From the NCBI GenBank assembly GCA_030704615.1, contig CM060734.1, positions 27,484,042 through 27,548,041 of the forward strand: a stretch of DNA of 64,000 nucleotides, given 5' to 3'. The first letter of the stretch is position 1, and each line of letters starts with the position of its first letter. Made by a program: the position numbers and the translations under genes. The notes under the pieces are model-generated. The model was not told the DNA's origin. It made no database searches and saw nothing but the letters and a program-made list of their open reading frames with translations. Source of the stretch: Takakia lepidozioides (lineage: Eukaryota > Streptophyta > Takakiopsida > Takakiales > Takakiaceae). Of this stretch, positions 34,276 to 46,598 are shown one piece after another.

Positions 34276-35359
34276 GATGAGAGCTCCTGTGAATGAGGGC
34301 CCAGTAGTGGCAGCTCACATGGTTATGCCATGTTTTGTACCAGAAGTAAGTACAATGATAGTTACCAGAAGCAAAGCTAAACTATTACCTCCAGTGGATG
34401 AGGAAGAAGATGTTAATAAAGATGGCAGTGATGTGCTTGAAGATGATGAGGCATGGAGAGATGAGAAGGAACTGCACAAGGAAGTGGCTGATACCATAAG
34501 GGAAATGCAGAAGGATACTGATATCCCTATGGCAGATTCTTCTGACTCTGAAAGAGAAGATGAAGAAGGTGAAGATGAAGTGAAGCAAGAGGCTTCACAG
34601 GTGCAAGATAATGAAGGGGCTTTTGCTGAAGTAATATGCTAGTCCAAAGCTGAGATTACAATTGGGCAACTGTTGGCTGTGGCACCCCATTGTAGACACA
34701 GGTTGTATCAAGCAATCAATCAGATTGCTCATGTGATAGAGAATACAGACCTGAACAGCAAGGTGACAAGTTATAATGTGAAACCTGAAGGGCCAGAAAC
34801 CGTCATGGACTTTGATGATTCCATGCCAGTAATCCAATTGAGAATTGGAAGCACAGACCTGACTGATGTACTGATAGATGGAGGCTCAAGAGTGAATATC
34901 ATGACAGACCAATTAAGGCAGAAGCTTGGTCTGAATAACATGAAACCAGCCCCATTCACAGTAACAATGGCAGATCAAAGGAGTGTACAGCGATTAGGCT
35001 TGATAAGAGGAGTAAAGATACAGATTCAGAAGATGATCTTTAAGATCACAGTGACTGTGTTGAAAATGGATGATGTCATGGAAGCTTATTCCTTATTGCT
35101 GGGTCGACCATGGCTGAAACAGGCCAGGGTATTCCATGACTGGAATTCCCAGTTACTGACTGTGCATGATGGGAAGCACAAGATACAGATCACCACTAAG
35201 AAATCTGGTAGGCTACCTGCTACACGAAGACCTCGTGGAGTCAGAGAGTATGACTGGAGGGGAGGGCTTGATGATGAGCAGGAAGCTACTCTGTTTGCTG
35301 CACACCCAGAGTGGGAGCAGGTTGCAGAAATGCAACTGGGTAGTGTGGAGGAACATTGA
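34202..35359 (+). pseudogene. Retropepsin-like protease ORF
   Basis: Lies in another frame overlapping the end of Gag by about 70 bases, the usual arrangement for a frameshifted Gag-Pro. After an acidic spacer and a TAG at 34640-34642 it continues with SMPVIQLRIGSTDLTDVLID and GGSRVNIMTDQL (near 34830-34920). The IDGGS active-site form is common in plant gypsy elements. LLGRPWLKQA near 35095-35125 is the flap/C-terminal motif of these proteases. The frame ends at 35359 with no reverse transcriptase, RNase H or integrase after it. The element is therefore either truncated or a gag-only, TR-GAG-like non-autonomous family. Confidence 0.8.
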
Positions 35360-37452
35360 AAGATATGGCATTGCTGATGCCGCCAGGATGAGTTCTACCA
35401 ACTCTTTTCAATAATGCTCTGTATTCTTGTATTGTTCGTTCTCAACTATTTCTCAACACAAATACTGTAATTGAATTGGAGAATAGTTAGTGTTTAAATT
35501 ATTCTCTATTGATACACTGGCTCGAGTTGCCGCCATCGCCCGCAATGAGGCGGCAGGGTAAAAGCAGACTACGGTGTCTACATTTTCGTGTCACAGCAGT
35601 GTTTTACATGACATAGTTTGATTCAATTGTACCTTAGAGACAAATTTTTATTACAATGATGAAATGGGACTCACTCTTATGTTTCCAATTACTACAAGCT
35701 ATAATCTTTAAATTCTCACCAAGACGTAAAGTTGATTTGTCGAAGTAATGGATTTTAGAAAATTGCATACGTAGTGTCACAGTCCATAAAAAGACTTCTT
35801 ATGGACTTTTTGCACTCATTATAGAAAACAAATAGGATAAAAGGGACTCATATTAGTATTGCTCTACTCTTTAAGATACTAAAAGTCCTATAAAAAAACA
35901 TCCAAAAAGTGAAATTTCTTATTTCTATATATTATTGTGAGCCTCGAAAAACTGATTTTTGCCAAAGTACATTAATGCATGGAAACAAGTAAAACAATGG
36001 ACTTGCTTCACTAAAAGATACATTTCATGTAGATGAAGAGTAGCCCGAGTCCCACTATGCGATATAATGAAAATATAAAATGTAGAAAATAAAATAAGAA
36101 AATAGAAATAATTATAGCTTGTACTAGGAAAAATAGAAATAATGCCATAGTGTCTGTTACTGTCAACTTTAGATGGTTCATATCTTTCAGCATGGATGAA
36201 TCTAGCGACTATAATCTTTCTATAATCATCAAATCAAAACTCTAAAAAACCTTGGGACTTCTTGTGTACGCCACATAGTGGACTTTTTCTAGCCACCGGG
36301 CAAGGGATGCATTTGAGGATGGTTTGGTACCTGTGCTTGAGGTCCATCCGATTCCAAAGGTGACAGTCTTTTTTCCTCAAGATGAGATAGATTATATTCG
36401 CGAGACACGGGGTTACAAGTATTGCTATAGGTTGTATGGTAGACGAGCATGCATCCCATCACCAACTCTCTCCCCTCCTTCAACACCCTAGTCTGAATCG
36501 TGATGTTTGTGAAACGGATATACATGTGCGTGCCGCTTAGCTACCAACAAGACGATTACAACTTTGAACAAAGAAAATTGTATTTGCACTGGAAATGTGT
36601 GGCATTGTTTGAGCACCGTTTTGGCTTTTGAATCAATGGAAGGGTAACATGATAACTTACGTCCCTGCTTCCGAGTGTCCCTTTAGGTTTAGGGGTGTTC
36701 TCGAGCACTAATATGTCCGACGTGACGCACATCTGGATGGGACCAGCCCTCAACTTCCATTGGAGGCTCCACAGATACTAACTGGATAGAGCAAGTTGCA
36801 GCAACTAGTACCGTGCGGAGGCTCAAGGCTATCCAAATTCAAGGCATACCACAATTTGTTTCCTGCCTTGAGTTCTTCACATGTTATGTAATATCAAGCA
36901 CTAGCAATGCAATCTTATCGTTCACATGACAACCCCGATCTGGATTTTTAAGTATCACGTGCCAAGGTAAACAACCATTGTTAAACCATTATCTTGCCTG
37001 CCCCTATCCAAGACAGATAATACAAACATGAACTACCAGATTGTCAGTGAATTGATCCTCAAATTGTTAACATATTATCCGGAACTAGAACGGCAACAAC
37101 AAATGAGAAGCGTGAAGCCCAAAGAAGCCATTATGAAAACCTCAAAAGAGAGCACTTTGGACAAATTTTAAGCCAAAGTGCACATGGTCCTGTCATCCAA
37201 TTTTGTCTATGATTGCGGATTTTTCCTAATCATATGTTATGATGTAGATGTGTTTTAAATTGCCCTATCTGATTCTGACAAGCTAGGGGACTGCTGAGAA
37301 TGCTACTCTCAAAGGCAGATCCCGACTTCTGCACAATCTAATCATCTTATCTCACATGGAAGATGGGATAACACCAGCTTGTTGAAGACGAAGGTTACAA
37401 TAGGAATACGGAGACCCCTTTGTCTTATTCTGTATAAGGTCCTTATCTCCAT
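35360..37452. other. Non-coding interior; one open fragment at 36279-36489
   Basis: Mostly AT-rich and without gene structure. On the plus strand 36279-36489 reads 70 codons without a stop, including DAFEDGLVPVLEVHPIPKV and FFPQDEIDYIRETRGYKYCY. That composition looks protein-like, but the stretch has no start codon and no family I know. GTCCATA words near 35790-35810 resemble those at 60-250. The segment ends at the inverted-repeat end at 37453. Confidence 0.3.
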
Positions 37453-37620
37453 GGGGGCTGTTATTTCATGAGCCATGAACCATGAGCAGCATGAGCCATG
37501 AGCAGACTCGTAACTATTGAAAAAACCATGAGCAGGAATTTTTTTCAGAAATGATTGTCCACAGGAATAGGGTTTGGGGTGTCACGGTCATAGGGGGACA
37601 AGGACCTCCCGATGAAGGAG
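37453..37620 (+). repeat. Left terminal repeat of CATGAGC element
   Basis: Begins GGGGGCTGTTATTTCATGAG, then CATGAGC words, an A-run, GTCCACAGGAATAGGGTTTG and GGTGTCACGG. This is the inverse of the right end at 59990-60080 and of 27718-27814 over about 130 bases. CAT precedes it (37450-37452) and CAT follows the right end at 60081-60083. It is therefore a candidate left end of a 22.6-kb element closing at 60080. Confidence 0.6.
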
Positions 37621-38040
37621 GTTGGGCAATGTTTTTTAGAATTACATATTGAAAGGCAATGTTTTGCGAATGGTAGGGTGGTACTACTCAATACAATGGG
37701 CGCCCATTACAGCCTACCAGGCACTTCCAAAATCCACCCCCACTCCCAATCCGAACCGATATGACGAATGATGCATTGTGAGAACGATGGATGCCTGAAT
37801 AGAACAAAAATGAGGGCACAATGGGGTTTTATGATCGACATGAATTGCATTTTAAGCACGTCTATTGTGCTGATGGTGCAAACAAATCTATAGCCTTATG
37901 CCTTCTGAATACAAATCACGTGGTCAACGGAACTTTGACTGCTCTAAAAACTAGATCATGAGTCATCGGGCTCCTACATGTAAACTGGATTGCAGCCGCC
38001 CCTGTTCATGTTCACCACAATGTCGTGCCCTTCAATCATT

Positions 38041-38613
38041 TCACCATCGAATATGGAAAGCTTGACTTACACCAATGCAAATGTCCCCATACAATGGAGA
38101 AGAGGACCGCACTCCTTCAGGAGTATACGTCTCCCCGATGGAGTCCACCCCGGTCCACTGGCAGCAGTTCCACCGCAACAGCATAACAGTGCTCATTCTT
38201 CCGCATGGGTGCACGTCGTAACTGGGAAAATTGGAATCAAGGATGTGTAAGAGCCACGGACTCCGCAGACCAAGATCGCCACCCCGCTCAAAGGCGTAGT
38301 GGCCTGGAATATACTCATAAGCTGACAATGTTTCCACATTTTCCCCACAACCTTCTGTGGAAACTGTGTGCCAGATAACAATGTCTCCCGATGTGGCCAT
38401 ATACATTGCATAATCGAAGCCTCCATAAGGGCAATCATCGTGGTTCCGCAAGCACGACATCCTTGCAAAGGAGGATTTTGGATGTGTGTGTTGTCGATGA
38501 CAATGACCTTGCAGACTGCAAGGAAGCCCTTTGATTTTCCCCCTTATGACAAGCGGAAGAGAACTGCTGGCTCCAATAATGGAGGAACTGGGTCCCACCT
38601 CCCCGCCTGTCAT
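38041..38613 (-). CDS. Unrecognised ORF, 190 aa
   Basis: Open from Met at 38613 (MTGGEVGPSSSIIGASSSLP) to 38041. The middle part is protein-like (CPYGGFDYAMYMATSGDIVI, then GGDLGLRSPWLLHILDSNFP) with conserved-looking Cys, Trp and Tyr. I do not recognise a family. It lies just inside the terminal repeat at 37453 and before the chromovirus insertion, so it may be a component of the CATGAGC element. There is no evidence of expression. Confidence 0.35.
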   Translation of the reverse strand: MTGGEVGPSSSIIGASSSLPLVIRGKIKGLPCSLQGHCHRQHTHPKSSFARMSCLRNHDDCPYGGFDYAMYMATSGDIVIWHTVSTEGCGENVETLSAYEYIPGHYAFERGGDLGLRSPWLLHILDSNFPSYDVHPCGRMSTVMLLRWNCCQWTGVDSIGETYTPEGVRSSSPLYGDICIGVSQAFHIRW

Positions 38614-38879
38614 TGTGTAACGTGTTAATCACGCCAGCAACGGATGCTTACTCATTCTCGTCCACGGGGAATAGTCCGCCACCTGCCACCGAAGTCCACC
38701 CCCCCAGATAGAAATTTGGCGCCGCATTTATATCGAAGGGGAGACGGATGAAGTCATTCGGAGGGGCGATAGGCCCACCTGGCAAACCGGGTGACACTTA
38801 CGGCCCATAGTTTGCATGACACGGATGGAAACTAAAACGGCTACATTCATGGAGCCGCCACTTTTCATCCATGCAAGTA

Positions 38880-39605
38880 TGTCGCGGCCCTTTGCCTTGA
38901 GGGCAGGGGGGTCGGGACACAAGAGGGGCTACCCATGTGGTGGGGGCAGTGGCAGCGATAGGTATGGGGGGCTGAAGCACCCTTGAGTGCCCAAGGCACT
39001 CAAGGAGGCGGAGGCGCTCACTAGGTGGAGCCCCGCACACCGGGTTGCGGTGGGGGTGGCTCCACAAGGGGTGGTGGTAGCTTAGCGGGACTTAGTGGGG
39101 GTGGCATAGGACCCACCCTGAGGTGGAGACCTCGTGGTGGGAGTCGTGGGGAGTCTTGGGACTCATCACGGTCCATAGGGGCCATGGTGGGTGGGCCAAG
39201 ACTCACCGCGACTCATCACCGGGAGTCGAGGGTGTTCGTGGTGGTTCACCATAAAATGGCATGGTTGTTTGTGAAACCCCTGCGGACAGCTACATAAGTA
39301 TATATAGGGATTAGTAACCCCGAGAACGGTGCAAGCCCGTTGGTGACCAAAAACTAGTGAGTAAGCGAGCGAGCCGGAAAGCGACCAAAGAGTGGGGAGC
39401 TGTTCCGGACTGCCAACTACCAAAGGGAATTCCGCTGGTTCCAAATCGTTGGAGGGTTCTTTGGGAGATCAAAGGGGGACCGTTATGCCCCGGTGAGCAG
39501 CCGAAGCTCCAAGTTGGCCCGGCGGCCAGGTTGGGAGTTAGGCGCGCGCATCAAGCGAGTAACTATGACTTGAGGGGGGAGCTTACCGAAGTGAGGTGCG
39601 CGACA
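38880..39605 (+). mobile_element. 5' LTR of chromovirus copy 2 (726 bp)
   Basis: Begins TGTCGCGGCC and ends GCGCGACA, with the same length and ends as 5654-6379. A TATATATAG box near 39299 is the probable promoter. The flank before it is AAGTA. The primer-binding site follows two bases later. Confidence 0.9.
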
Positions 39606-39607
39606 CT

Positions 39608-39619
39608 TGGTATCAGAGC
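39608..39619 (+). promoter_or_regulatory. Primer-binding site, initiator tRNA-Met
   Basis: TGGTATCAGAGC, complement of the 3' end of initiator tRNA-Met, lies directly downstream of the LTR. Confidence 0.9.
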
Positions 39620-39660
39620 TTAGAGTTCAGTACGCGATCGTCCTTGGGATTGGCCTCATC

Positions 39661-42600
39661 ATGGGGTCGGGCAAGCCAAAGCGAAAGCGGAACGGCCCAA
39701 AAGATGATGATCCTGGTGAGCCCGATGGGGGCGACGTGTCACCGAGGCGGCCGTTTGAGGAAGCGATGCATGTTTCCAAAAAAACGAGGCCGCTCAAGAG
39801 CGGGAGGAATCTGAGGAGTCGGAGCCTGAGGAATCCCTGAGAGCTCCGACCGACCAACAGATGCCTCCCATGCCGGCAGCCTTTTGGGAAGGGTTGTTGG
39901 CGCAATTTGGCGGGACGTTGAAAGACGTGTTGAAGGCGGCTAATGCCACTTCCACTAAGGCAAAGGTGAAGCCTAAGGAACCCGACACCTTTGAGGGCGT
40001 CCAAAATCGGAAGGCACTCAACACCTGGCTCTTGGAGCTAGAGCAGTACTTCCGGACGGCCAAGTTGAGTGACGAGGATCAGGTGGAAGTGGCTCCCACC
40101 TATTTGAGGGGCTATGCTCAACAATGGTGGTAGAAACGCCTTCACGACCGAGGTCCAAGCCCGGAAACCTTGAACTGGAGTGGGTTCAAGGAATTGATGA
40201 AGAGGCAGTTTGTGCCCCTCAACGCGTCCTGGCTCGCCCGGGACAAGATGAGGAATTTGAAGCAAACAGATGACATTCGGGGATATGTCCAGGCTTTCAA
40301 TGTGCTGTTGCTCAAAGTCGCGGACATGGCAGAACCAGAAATGGTCTTCAACTTTGTGGCGGAACTAGCCCCATGGGCCAGGCGGAAGTTGGAGGAGAAG
40401 CCACCTAAGACTTTGAACGAGGCAATTGAGAGGGCTGAATGTTTCTCGGATGTCCCTAAGGGTGAAAGACAAGGCCGTACGGAGCTGAACCACAAGAAGA
40501 CCCGGCGGGAAGGTAACTCCTGCCAACCGGAAAAGAAGTGGGATAGGCCATGCGGCGACAATGGCACGTGGAAATCGAAGGGAGGGCCTTCACAAGTCAA
40601 GGCGGCACCCGGTGCTTCGAAAGGAAAAGCGGGTGGAGCGGCCTATGGCGGACAGAAGGCGACCTTTGATGGAGTGTGTTTCAATTGCGGGGAGCCCGGG
40701 CACATGGCCAAGAAGTGCACGAAGCCCCGGCAATTGAACATGACTCGGGCAACCACAGAGCTATCGGAAGATACCATCAGTCGCTTGGTGGAAGCGGTGG
40801 TCGCCAGGACTTGCAAGGTAGGCAAATTTTCTTGTGAGTTGTATCAGGAAACTGGCGCCTTACGTAAAGGGAGTCAGTTATAGTTCGTGGATGGGATAAT
40901 ATCCGGAACTAACATGTCGTTGTTGGTGGACACAGGAGCGTCGCACTCCTTCATGACACCGGCAACGGCACAAAAGCTAGGACTCCCGACAAGTGATGTG
41001 GGGGCCTCTATTGAGGTGTGTTCTGCCAAAGGAGAACCGCAATTGGCGACAAGTTTGGCGTTTGATGTTCCTCTCCAACTGGGGAGTTGGGAGGGACGTG
41101 AGAACTTCACCATCTGTGAGATTGATGGAGTGGATCTCATTTTGGGGATGACCTTTTTGAGCAAATCCGGAGCGGTCATAGATGGCCGCAAGAGAGTAGT
41201 CACGCTGCCATGTGGGAATGGTGGCGAGGTCTTACGAGTGTCGGAAACGCCCAAACCCGTGGGAGGGAGAATAAACCTTCTGTCAGCAAGGGAGTGGGCC
41301 ATGGAGGAGGCACACAAGCCCCAGTTTTTGTTCTACATTAGAGAAGTGAAGGGAGAAGGCGATGGGGAGTCGAGCCCAGATTGGATCAAGGGGATTTGGA
41401 GAAATACTAGGATGTGATGCCGGAGGATTTACCAAACGGCTTGCCACCGCGAAGAGGAATTGACCACAAGATTGAGGTGATACCAGGATCGGAACCGCCT
41501 GCCAAGGCGCCCTACCGGTTGAGCCACAGAGAGTTGGTCGAGCTGAAGACTCAGCTCAAAGATCTAATGTCAAAAGGGGTACATCCGGCCGAGTAAGTCA
41601 CCTTACGGAGCCCCGGTGCTATTCGCAGACAAGAAGGATGGGACGCTGCGGATGTGTGTCGATTACAGGGCTTTGAATAAGGTGACTATCAAAAACCGGT
41701 ACCCTTTGCCAAGGATCGACAACCTTTTCGATCGGTTGGCAGGAGCGAAGTATTTCAGCCGGATCGATCTGCGCTCCGGCTATCATCAAATTCGAGTGGC
41801 GGAAGGAGATGAGGAGAAGACTGCGTGCAAGACAAGGTATGGTTCATATGAGTTCTTGGTGATGCCTTTTGGACTCACCAACGCTCCCGCGACCTTTAGC
41901 ACGCTGATGAACAGCCTTTTCCAGGAGTGGTTGGATGACTTTGTGATCGTGTACATCGACGACATCTTGGTGTATTCGAAAACAAAGGAGGAGCACCTGG
42001 AGCACCTCAAAAGGGTGTTCCAGAAATGCGGGAAGGGAAGCTGTATGCCAAAACTTCAAAGTGCGAATTCGGGGTCACAAAAGTGGAGTTCCTGGGGCAT
42101 GTGATTACACAGGATGGGATCAGAATGGATGACTGGAAGGTGAGGGCAATCTTGGACTGGGAGCCTCCGACTTCGGTCCCGGGAGTGCGATCCTTCCTAG
42201 GACTCGCCTCCTATTACCGGAAGTATGTGAGAAATTTCGCCAAGATCGCGGGGCCGCTGTCAGACCTTCTGTGTAAATCCAAAGTCTGGGCATGGAACAC
42301 CTTTTGTGGCCAAGCTTTTGCTGAATTGAAGCGGATGGCGGAAGCTCTAGTCTTGAAAATCCCAGAGTTCGATCGTCCGTTCGAGATTCATACAGATGCG
42401 TCGGACTTCGCGATTGGGGGTGTACTGATGCAATATGGACGTCCAGTGGCTTACGAAAGTAAGAAACTGAATGAAGTGGAGCGACGGTGGCCGACGCACG
42501 AGAAAGAGATGAAGGCGGTGATGCACTGTCTTGAGCTTTGGTGCCACTATGTTGGTTCCAACCCAGTGAAGGTGTTCACGTACAATGTCACGGTGAAGTA

Positions 42601-44192
42601 TTTTGCCACGCAGCCCAAGTTCGTCCCCAAAACAACTTAGGTGGCAAGATACTTTGGCGGTGTTCGACGTGGATATCCAGTACAAACCGGGACGGGACAA
42701 CGTGGTGGCCGATGCTTTAAGTAGAAAGCAGCAGCTCTTGTTGGTGTATAGGGGCGAGACGGCGCTCCAAAGGAAGATCCGGAAGGCTTGCCGGAAGGAA
42801 GAGCTGGCGAAGTCCGTGATGCAGGACTTGAGGATGGGGGTTAAATCGCAGTTCCACTTGCAAAATGGACTGCTCCGGTATAAGCAAAAGCGTCTCTACA
42901 TGTCGAAGGGAGGGATCAAAGATAGCCTCTTGAGAGAATGCCATGATAGCCCGCTTGCGGGCCACGGCGGAGCCAAGCGCACTGCGGCACTCTTGAAGAA
43001 AGAGTATTTCTGGCCCAAACTGAGGGAGGAGGCAGAGGAGTATGTCAAGACATGCACCACATGCCAACAAAACCGGAGCGAGTACAAAAAGCAAGCGGGG
43101 CTGTCACAACACAATTCCAGAGGGGACTTGGGAAAGCGTCTCGATGGATTTCATGATTGCTATGCCGCTGTCAAAAGGATTCGATGCAATCATGGTGGTG
43201 GTGGACAGGTTCAGTAAAATGGGTCATTTCATCCCTACCAAGGAGACGACATTGGCGCAAGAAACAGGTCGACTTTTCGCCCACGTCTTAAAGCATCATG
43301 GAGTCCCAAAGGATATTGTCTCGGACCGCGATCCAAAGTTTACGAGTAAATTTTGGAGGGCACTTTGGAAGAAGATGGGAACAAGGCTGAAGATGAGCAC
43401 CGCCTTCTGACCTACGACCGACGGCCAAACGGAAAGAGTGAATTCCGTAGTGAAGCAGATCTTGCGAAATTACGTGTCGGCAGACCAAATAGACTGGGTG
43501 GAACACTTAGATGCGGCAGAATTCTGTTATAATAACACGGAACACTCCGCAACGGGAGTTTCCCCTTTCGTATTGGTCTATGGAAAAGCACCTCTGGTGC
43601 CCAGGACGTTGAGGAACCGGCAGTAGCGGCGGTACTGGAAGAACGCGAGCGTTTGTTGAAGCTCACAAAGTACAACATTGCCAGAGCCAAGAAACGGTAT
43701 GAAAGGCAGGCGAATCGGAAGCGGAGGGAAGTGAAGTTTGAGGCAGGCACGGAGGTCTGGTTGAACATCAAGAATTTCCGACTACCTCCGGAAGTGAGTC
43801 CAAAGTTCGTACCTCTGTATGCGGGACCCTTTCGCATCCGGAAGGTTATGAATGAGGATGTGTATGAATTGGAGCTGCCGGCAAACAGCAAGGTGCATCC
43901 AGTATTCCACGTCTCCCTTTTGAAGCCTTACTTCAAAGATGAAGCGCGTCCGAATCGGCTTCAAGTGTTGCGTCCGCCACCTGTGCTGTTGGATCATGAA
44001 AATGAACCTGAGTACGAGGTGGAGGCAGTACTTAAGTCGAGGAGGTTCAAGAACTGAGAAACGGAGTATCTCGTCAAATGGAAGGGCTATCAGCATGTGG
44101 AGGCATCTTGGGTGCGTGCCTCAGAAATAGAAAACGCATACGAGGCGGTTGCAGTTTTCGAAGGGCGACCTCAAAAGCGGAAGAAGCGTTGA
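39661..44192 (+). pseudogene. Ty3/gypsy chromovirus gag-pol, copy 2
   Basis: All domains are present in order. Gag starts at Met 39661 (MGSGKPKRKRNG). A zinc knuckle CFNCGEPGHMAKKC lies near 40678-40719. The protease has LLVDTGASHSFMT near 40920. Reverse transcriptase runs about 41440-42030 with YIDDILVYS at 41952-41978. RNase H starts near 42383 (EIHTDASDFAIGG). The integrase HHCC finger ends near 43070 (CTTCQQN), and the core follows from about 43170 (IMVVVDRFSKMGHF, then SDRDPKFTSKFW near 43320). A C-terminal chromodomain follows at about 44062-44140 (EYLVKWKGYQHVEASWV), which targets insertion to heterochromatin in this clade. In-frame stops occur at 39838-39840, 40131 and 40880-40882, and frame changes near 41400, 41580, 42045, 42620, 43090 and 43620. 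It is therefore inactive. Aside from these it is the better of the two copies. Confidence 0.93.
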
Positions 44193-44559
44193 TGGGGACA
44201 TCAACCTTGGAGCATGGGGGAGGAAATGCATGCTTAGCCCGGCTTAGCTAGCTTAGGAATCCGATTGCAAAAACTTGTATTGTACAAAAATTTGTTATAA
44301 AGGAAATAGGTTCCAAATGTTGTGCGTCCTATTTTGTTTGGAATGGTGATGCATGGTGTGGTTGGCTAGTGTGTAGAATGCATGCTAGCTTACAAAAGTG
44401 GGAGAGGTAAATTGGGTTAATCGTGTGTTTGCACAGTGCCAAAATCGGGTGACTCCCATCCAAGAGGCAAGGTACCTGTCCTAGACTGTCCTGCTCCCCT
44501 TTCACCCCCTCATCTTCTTTCTCATGTCTAGCGGACTAGTCGTTGGCTAGGCTTTCAAA
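44193..44559. other. 3' untranslated part of chromovirus copy 2, PPT candidate
   Basis: A purine tract, GCATGGGGGAGGAAA, lies at 44212-44226, where a polypurine tract should be. The sequence after it, TGCATGCTTAGCCCGG, does not match the 726-bp 5' LTR. Either the true tract lies elsewhere and was lost, or the 3' end was exchanged. The block ends at the terminal-repeat-like sequence at 44560. Confidence 0.45.
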
Positions 44560-44790
44560 GGGGGTTGCTATTCCATGAGCTCATGAGCTCATGAGCGGGC
44601 ATGGCTCACCCATGAGCCACCAAGTAACACACTACGAGTAAATGCAAGTTTTTTTCGGGCCCAAAATGATAAAATAATCAAAAGTAGTATAAGAAGAGTA
44701 GGTTTTCGAAGATTTCCGCGCTCATGCTGGAAGCACTCTGCTCATAAGTTCCATTATCCGCTCATGACTTGGAGCCCAAGCTCATGGACC
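44560..44790 (+). repeat. CATGAGC-family terminal sequence
   Basis: GGGGGTTGCTATTCCATGAG followed by CTCATGAGC words. Further GCTCATG words on the inverse strand near 44720-44785 may be remains of the opposite end of a small copy. The first 20 bases differ from 37453 at a few positions only. Confidence 0.45.
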
Positions 44791-44984
44791 GCCAGCCCAG
44801 GTCATAGAAAAACAGAATTCTGGCCAATAACAGCACCGAAATTACCCCAGAGCAAGGCACGCGCGCAGAATTAGGATTCGGGTTTGTAGACTCCGAAAAC
44901 GTAATGATGACCTGTAACCGTGGATAGTACTGTTGCAGAAGTGCATGATGGTTGGGTATAATGGTGCCGTAATTGGGCACATGA

Positions 44985-45185
44985 AAAGAAATAGTCGGCT
45001 GAAGGCTCGGGAGTGAAGCCAATAACGGTGCCGAAATTGGGCACCGCCAACCAAATACCCAGCTGAAGCCTGCGGAGTGCAACCAATAACGGCGCCAAAA
45101 TTGGGGTCCGGAAACCAAATACCCGGCTGAAGCCTCCGCAATGCAACCAATAACAGCGCCGAAATTGAGGACAGGGTCGACAACT
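44985..45185. repeat. Three tandem units of about 67 bp
   Basis: CCAATAACGGTGCCGAAATT at 45018, with matching starts at about 45084 and 45151, followed by an ACCAAATACCCGGCTGAAGC block. Each unit contains a GGCGCC- or GGTGCC-type core next to AAAATTGG, related to the palindromes further right. Confidence 0.7.
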
Positions 45186-45397
45186 GCCAGATGCAAACTG
45201 TCCTGAAACTGGTGCGGATTTGTCTAATAAAAGCACACATGTGGGAGGAAATTAAAGTTCTGCCGCATACGGCATTGGCAGTGCAGCAATGATATATCCC
45301 TGTTCTGCCGGCCTCACTCTCATTTTGCTCTTCTCTCTTCTATTTTGTGCCCAACTCCTCTCTACTCTCTGTTCTTGCTGTGTCGTGAGGCCATGTC

Positions 45398-46083
45398 ATG
45401 CCCGAATCACATCTATCGACGTCAGACGGGACTCATTGCCCCGAAAGCAGACGACATCATTGTCTTTCTAGATGTTTACAAGGTCGATCATTGACTTGTC
45501 CAACTGAGAGCAATGGAGTTTCTTCCAGGATTCTCCACATTCGAGACACCATCTCCAGCATTTGTCAAGACCTACCTAAACCCAAGGCTGCGAAAAGGTG
45601 GCCCAGCTTACTGAAGAAGGCCGGGGCCTGCACTGATCGGCCTTTGTCTGTGATGAGAGCAAGGATTCAAGCAATGAAGCAGCAGCATAAAGATCAAATA
45701 CGCCACAGATCTGGACTGGGAGAGGTAGTTTGGAGAAGTGGGAGGGTAATTGCCCTGATCACGGTGCCGGCCATTTATGCCCCTATGTGCTAGATATATC
45801 AGCCAACACGTGACTACTTACATGTAACTCTCCATCATGCACCAACACCACAAGTCAGACCATCCAGAGAAGTCACCTTACACGCTCTGTGTGATGCCAA
45901 CTTTACCACCCACTCCTATTGTCGAATGCCACTGTATGTGCTTGGTACTTATAACATGAAATCTCAAACTCCACATTTCTATGTTCCAAGAGCCTATACC
46001 TCCAATGCTGCCATTATCCTGTCGACATGTGATACTACAACTATTGTTGTTTATGCGTTTGTGCAGCCTTCTGCCACCAAGTG
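45398..46083 (+). pseudogene. Unrecognised ORF with one in-frame stop
   Basis: Open for 132 codons from Met at 45398, then TAG at 45791-45793, then open in the same frame to TGA at 46081-46083. The second half is protein-like (CDANFTTHSYCRMPLYVLGT, AYTSNAAIILSTCDTTTIVV). A hydrophobic stretch ILITLL-like lies just upstream in another frame. No known domain is recognised. The stop codon touches the terminal sequence at 46084, so the ORF belongs to the DNA that was invaded there, not to the element. Confidence 0.35.
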
Positions 46084-46150
46084 AGGTTTACTATTTCATG
46101 AGCCCATGAGCCCATGAGCCTATGAGCCTATGAGCTCATGAGCGGGCATC
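46084..46150 (+). repeat. CATGAGC-family terminal sequence (second subtype)
   Basis: GGTTTACTATTTCATGAGCC followed by repeated CCCATGAGC and CTATGAGC words. It shares GAGGTTTACTATTTCATGAG with 1402 and differs from the GGGGGCTG subtype in its first eight bases. It could be the left end of an element closing at 60080, or of a separate nested copy. Confidence 0.45.
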
Positions 46151-46598
46151 CGCGGAATTGGAATTTTTGTGCCTTTATTGACGGTCTTATGTCCTCATAC
46201 CTCGATAATAGGGTTTGTTTCTCCTGGTCCAGGATGCGGAATGAGGTATTTCGGTGCCGTTATTCCACGTCACCACTGTAAAACATTGTGAAGGACAGGA
46301 AAGAGACAAAATTGAAGCCCTCACAAGCCATTGTGCTGACAAGGTAATATATTTAGGGTCAGACGACAGTTCAACTTGCAAACCCCATTCAACTCAACAT
46401 CAAGCCCACATTGACATGACAGAAAATTGCCATACACGCTCGAAATAAAAACTCAGGAAACCACAAGTTTTTATTTTGTACAGCGACCACTCCGAGCTTC
46501 CATCATCAGAAATACCACTGCGGCATAAGAAACTTGTGGAACTACCATATCCCGGAGCTTTTTCCCTCCAATCACCCTGCACAATGTTCCTTACCGCT

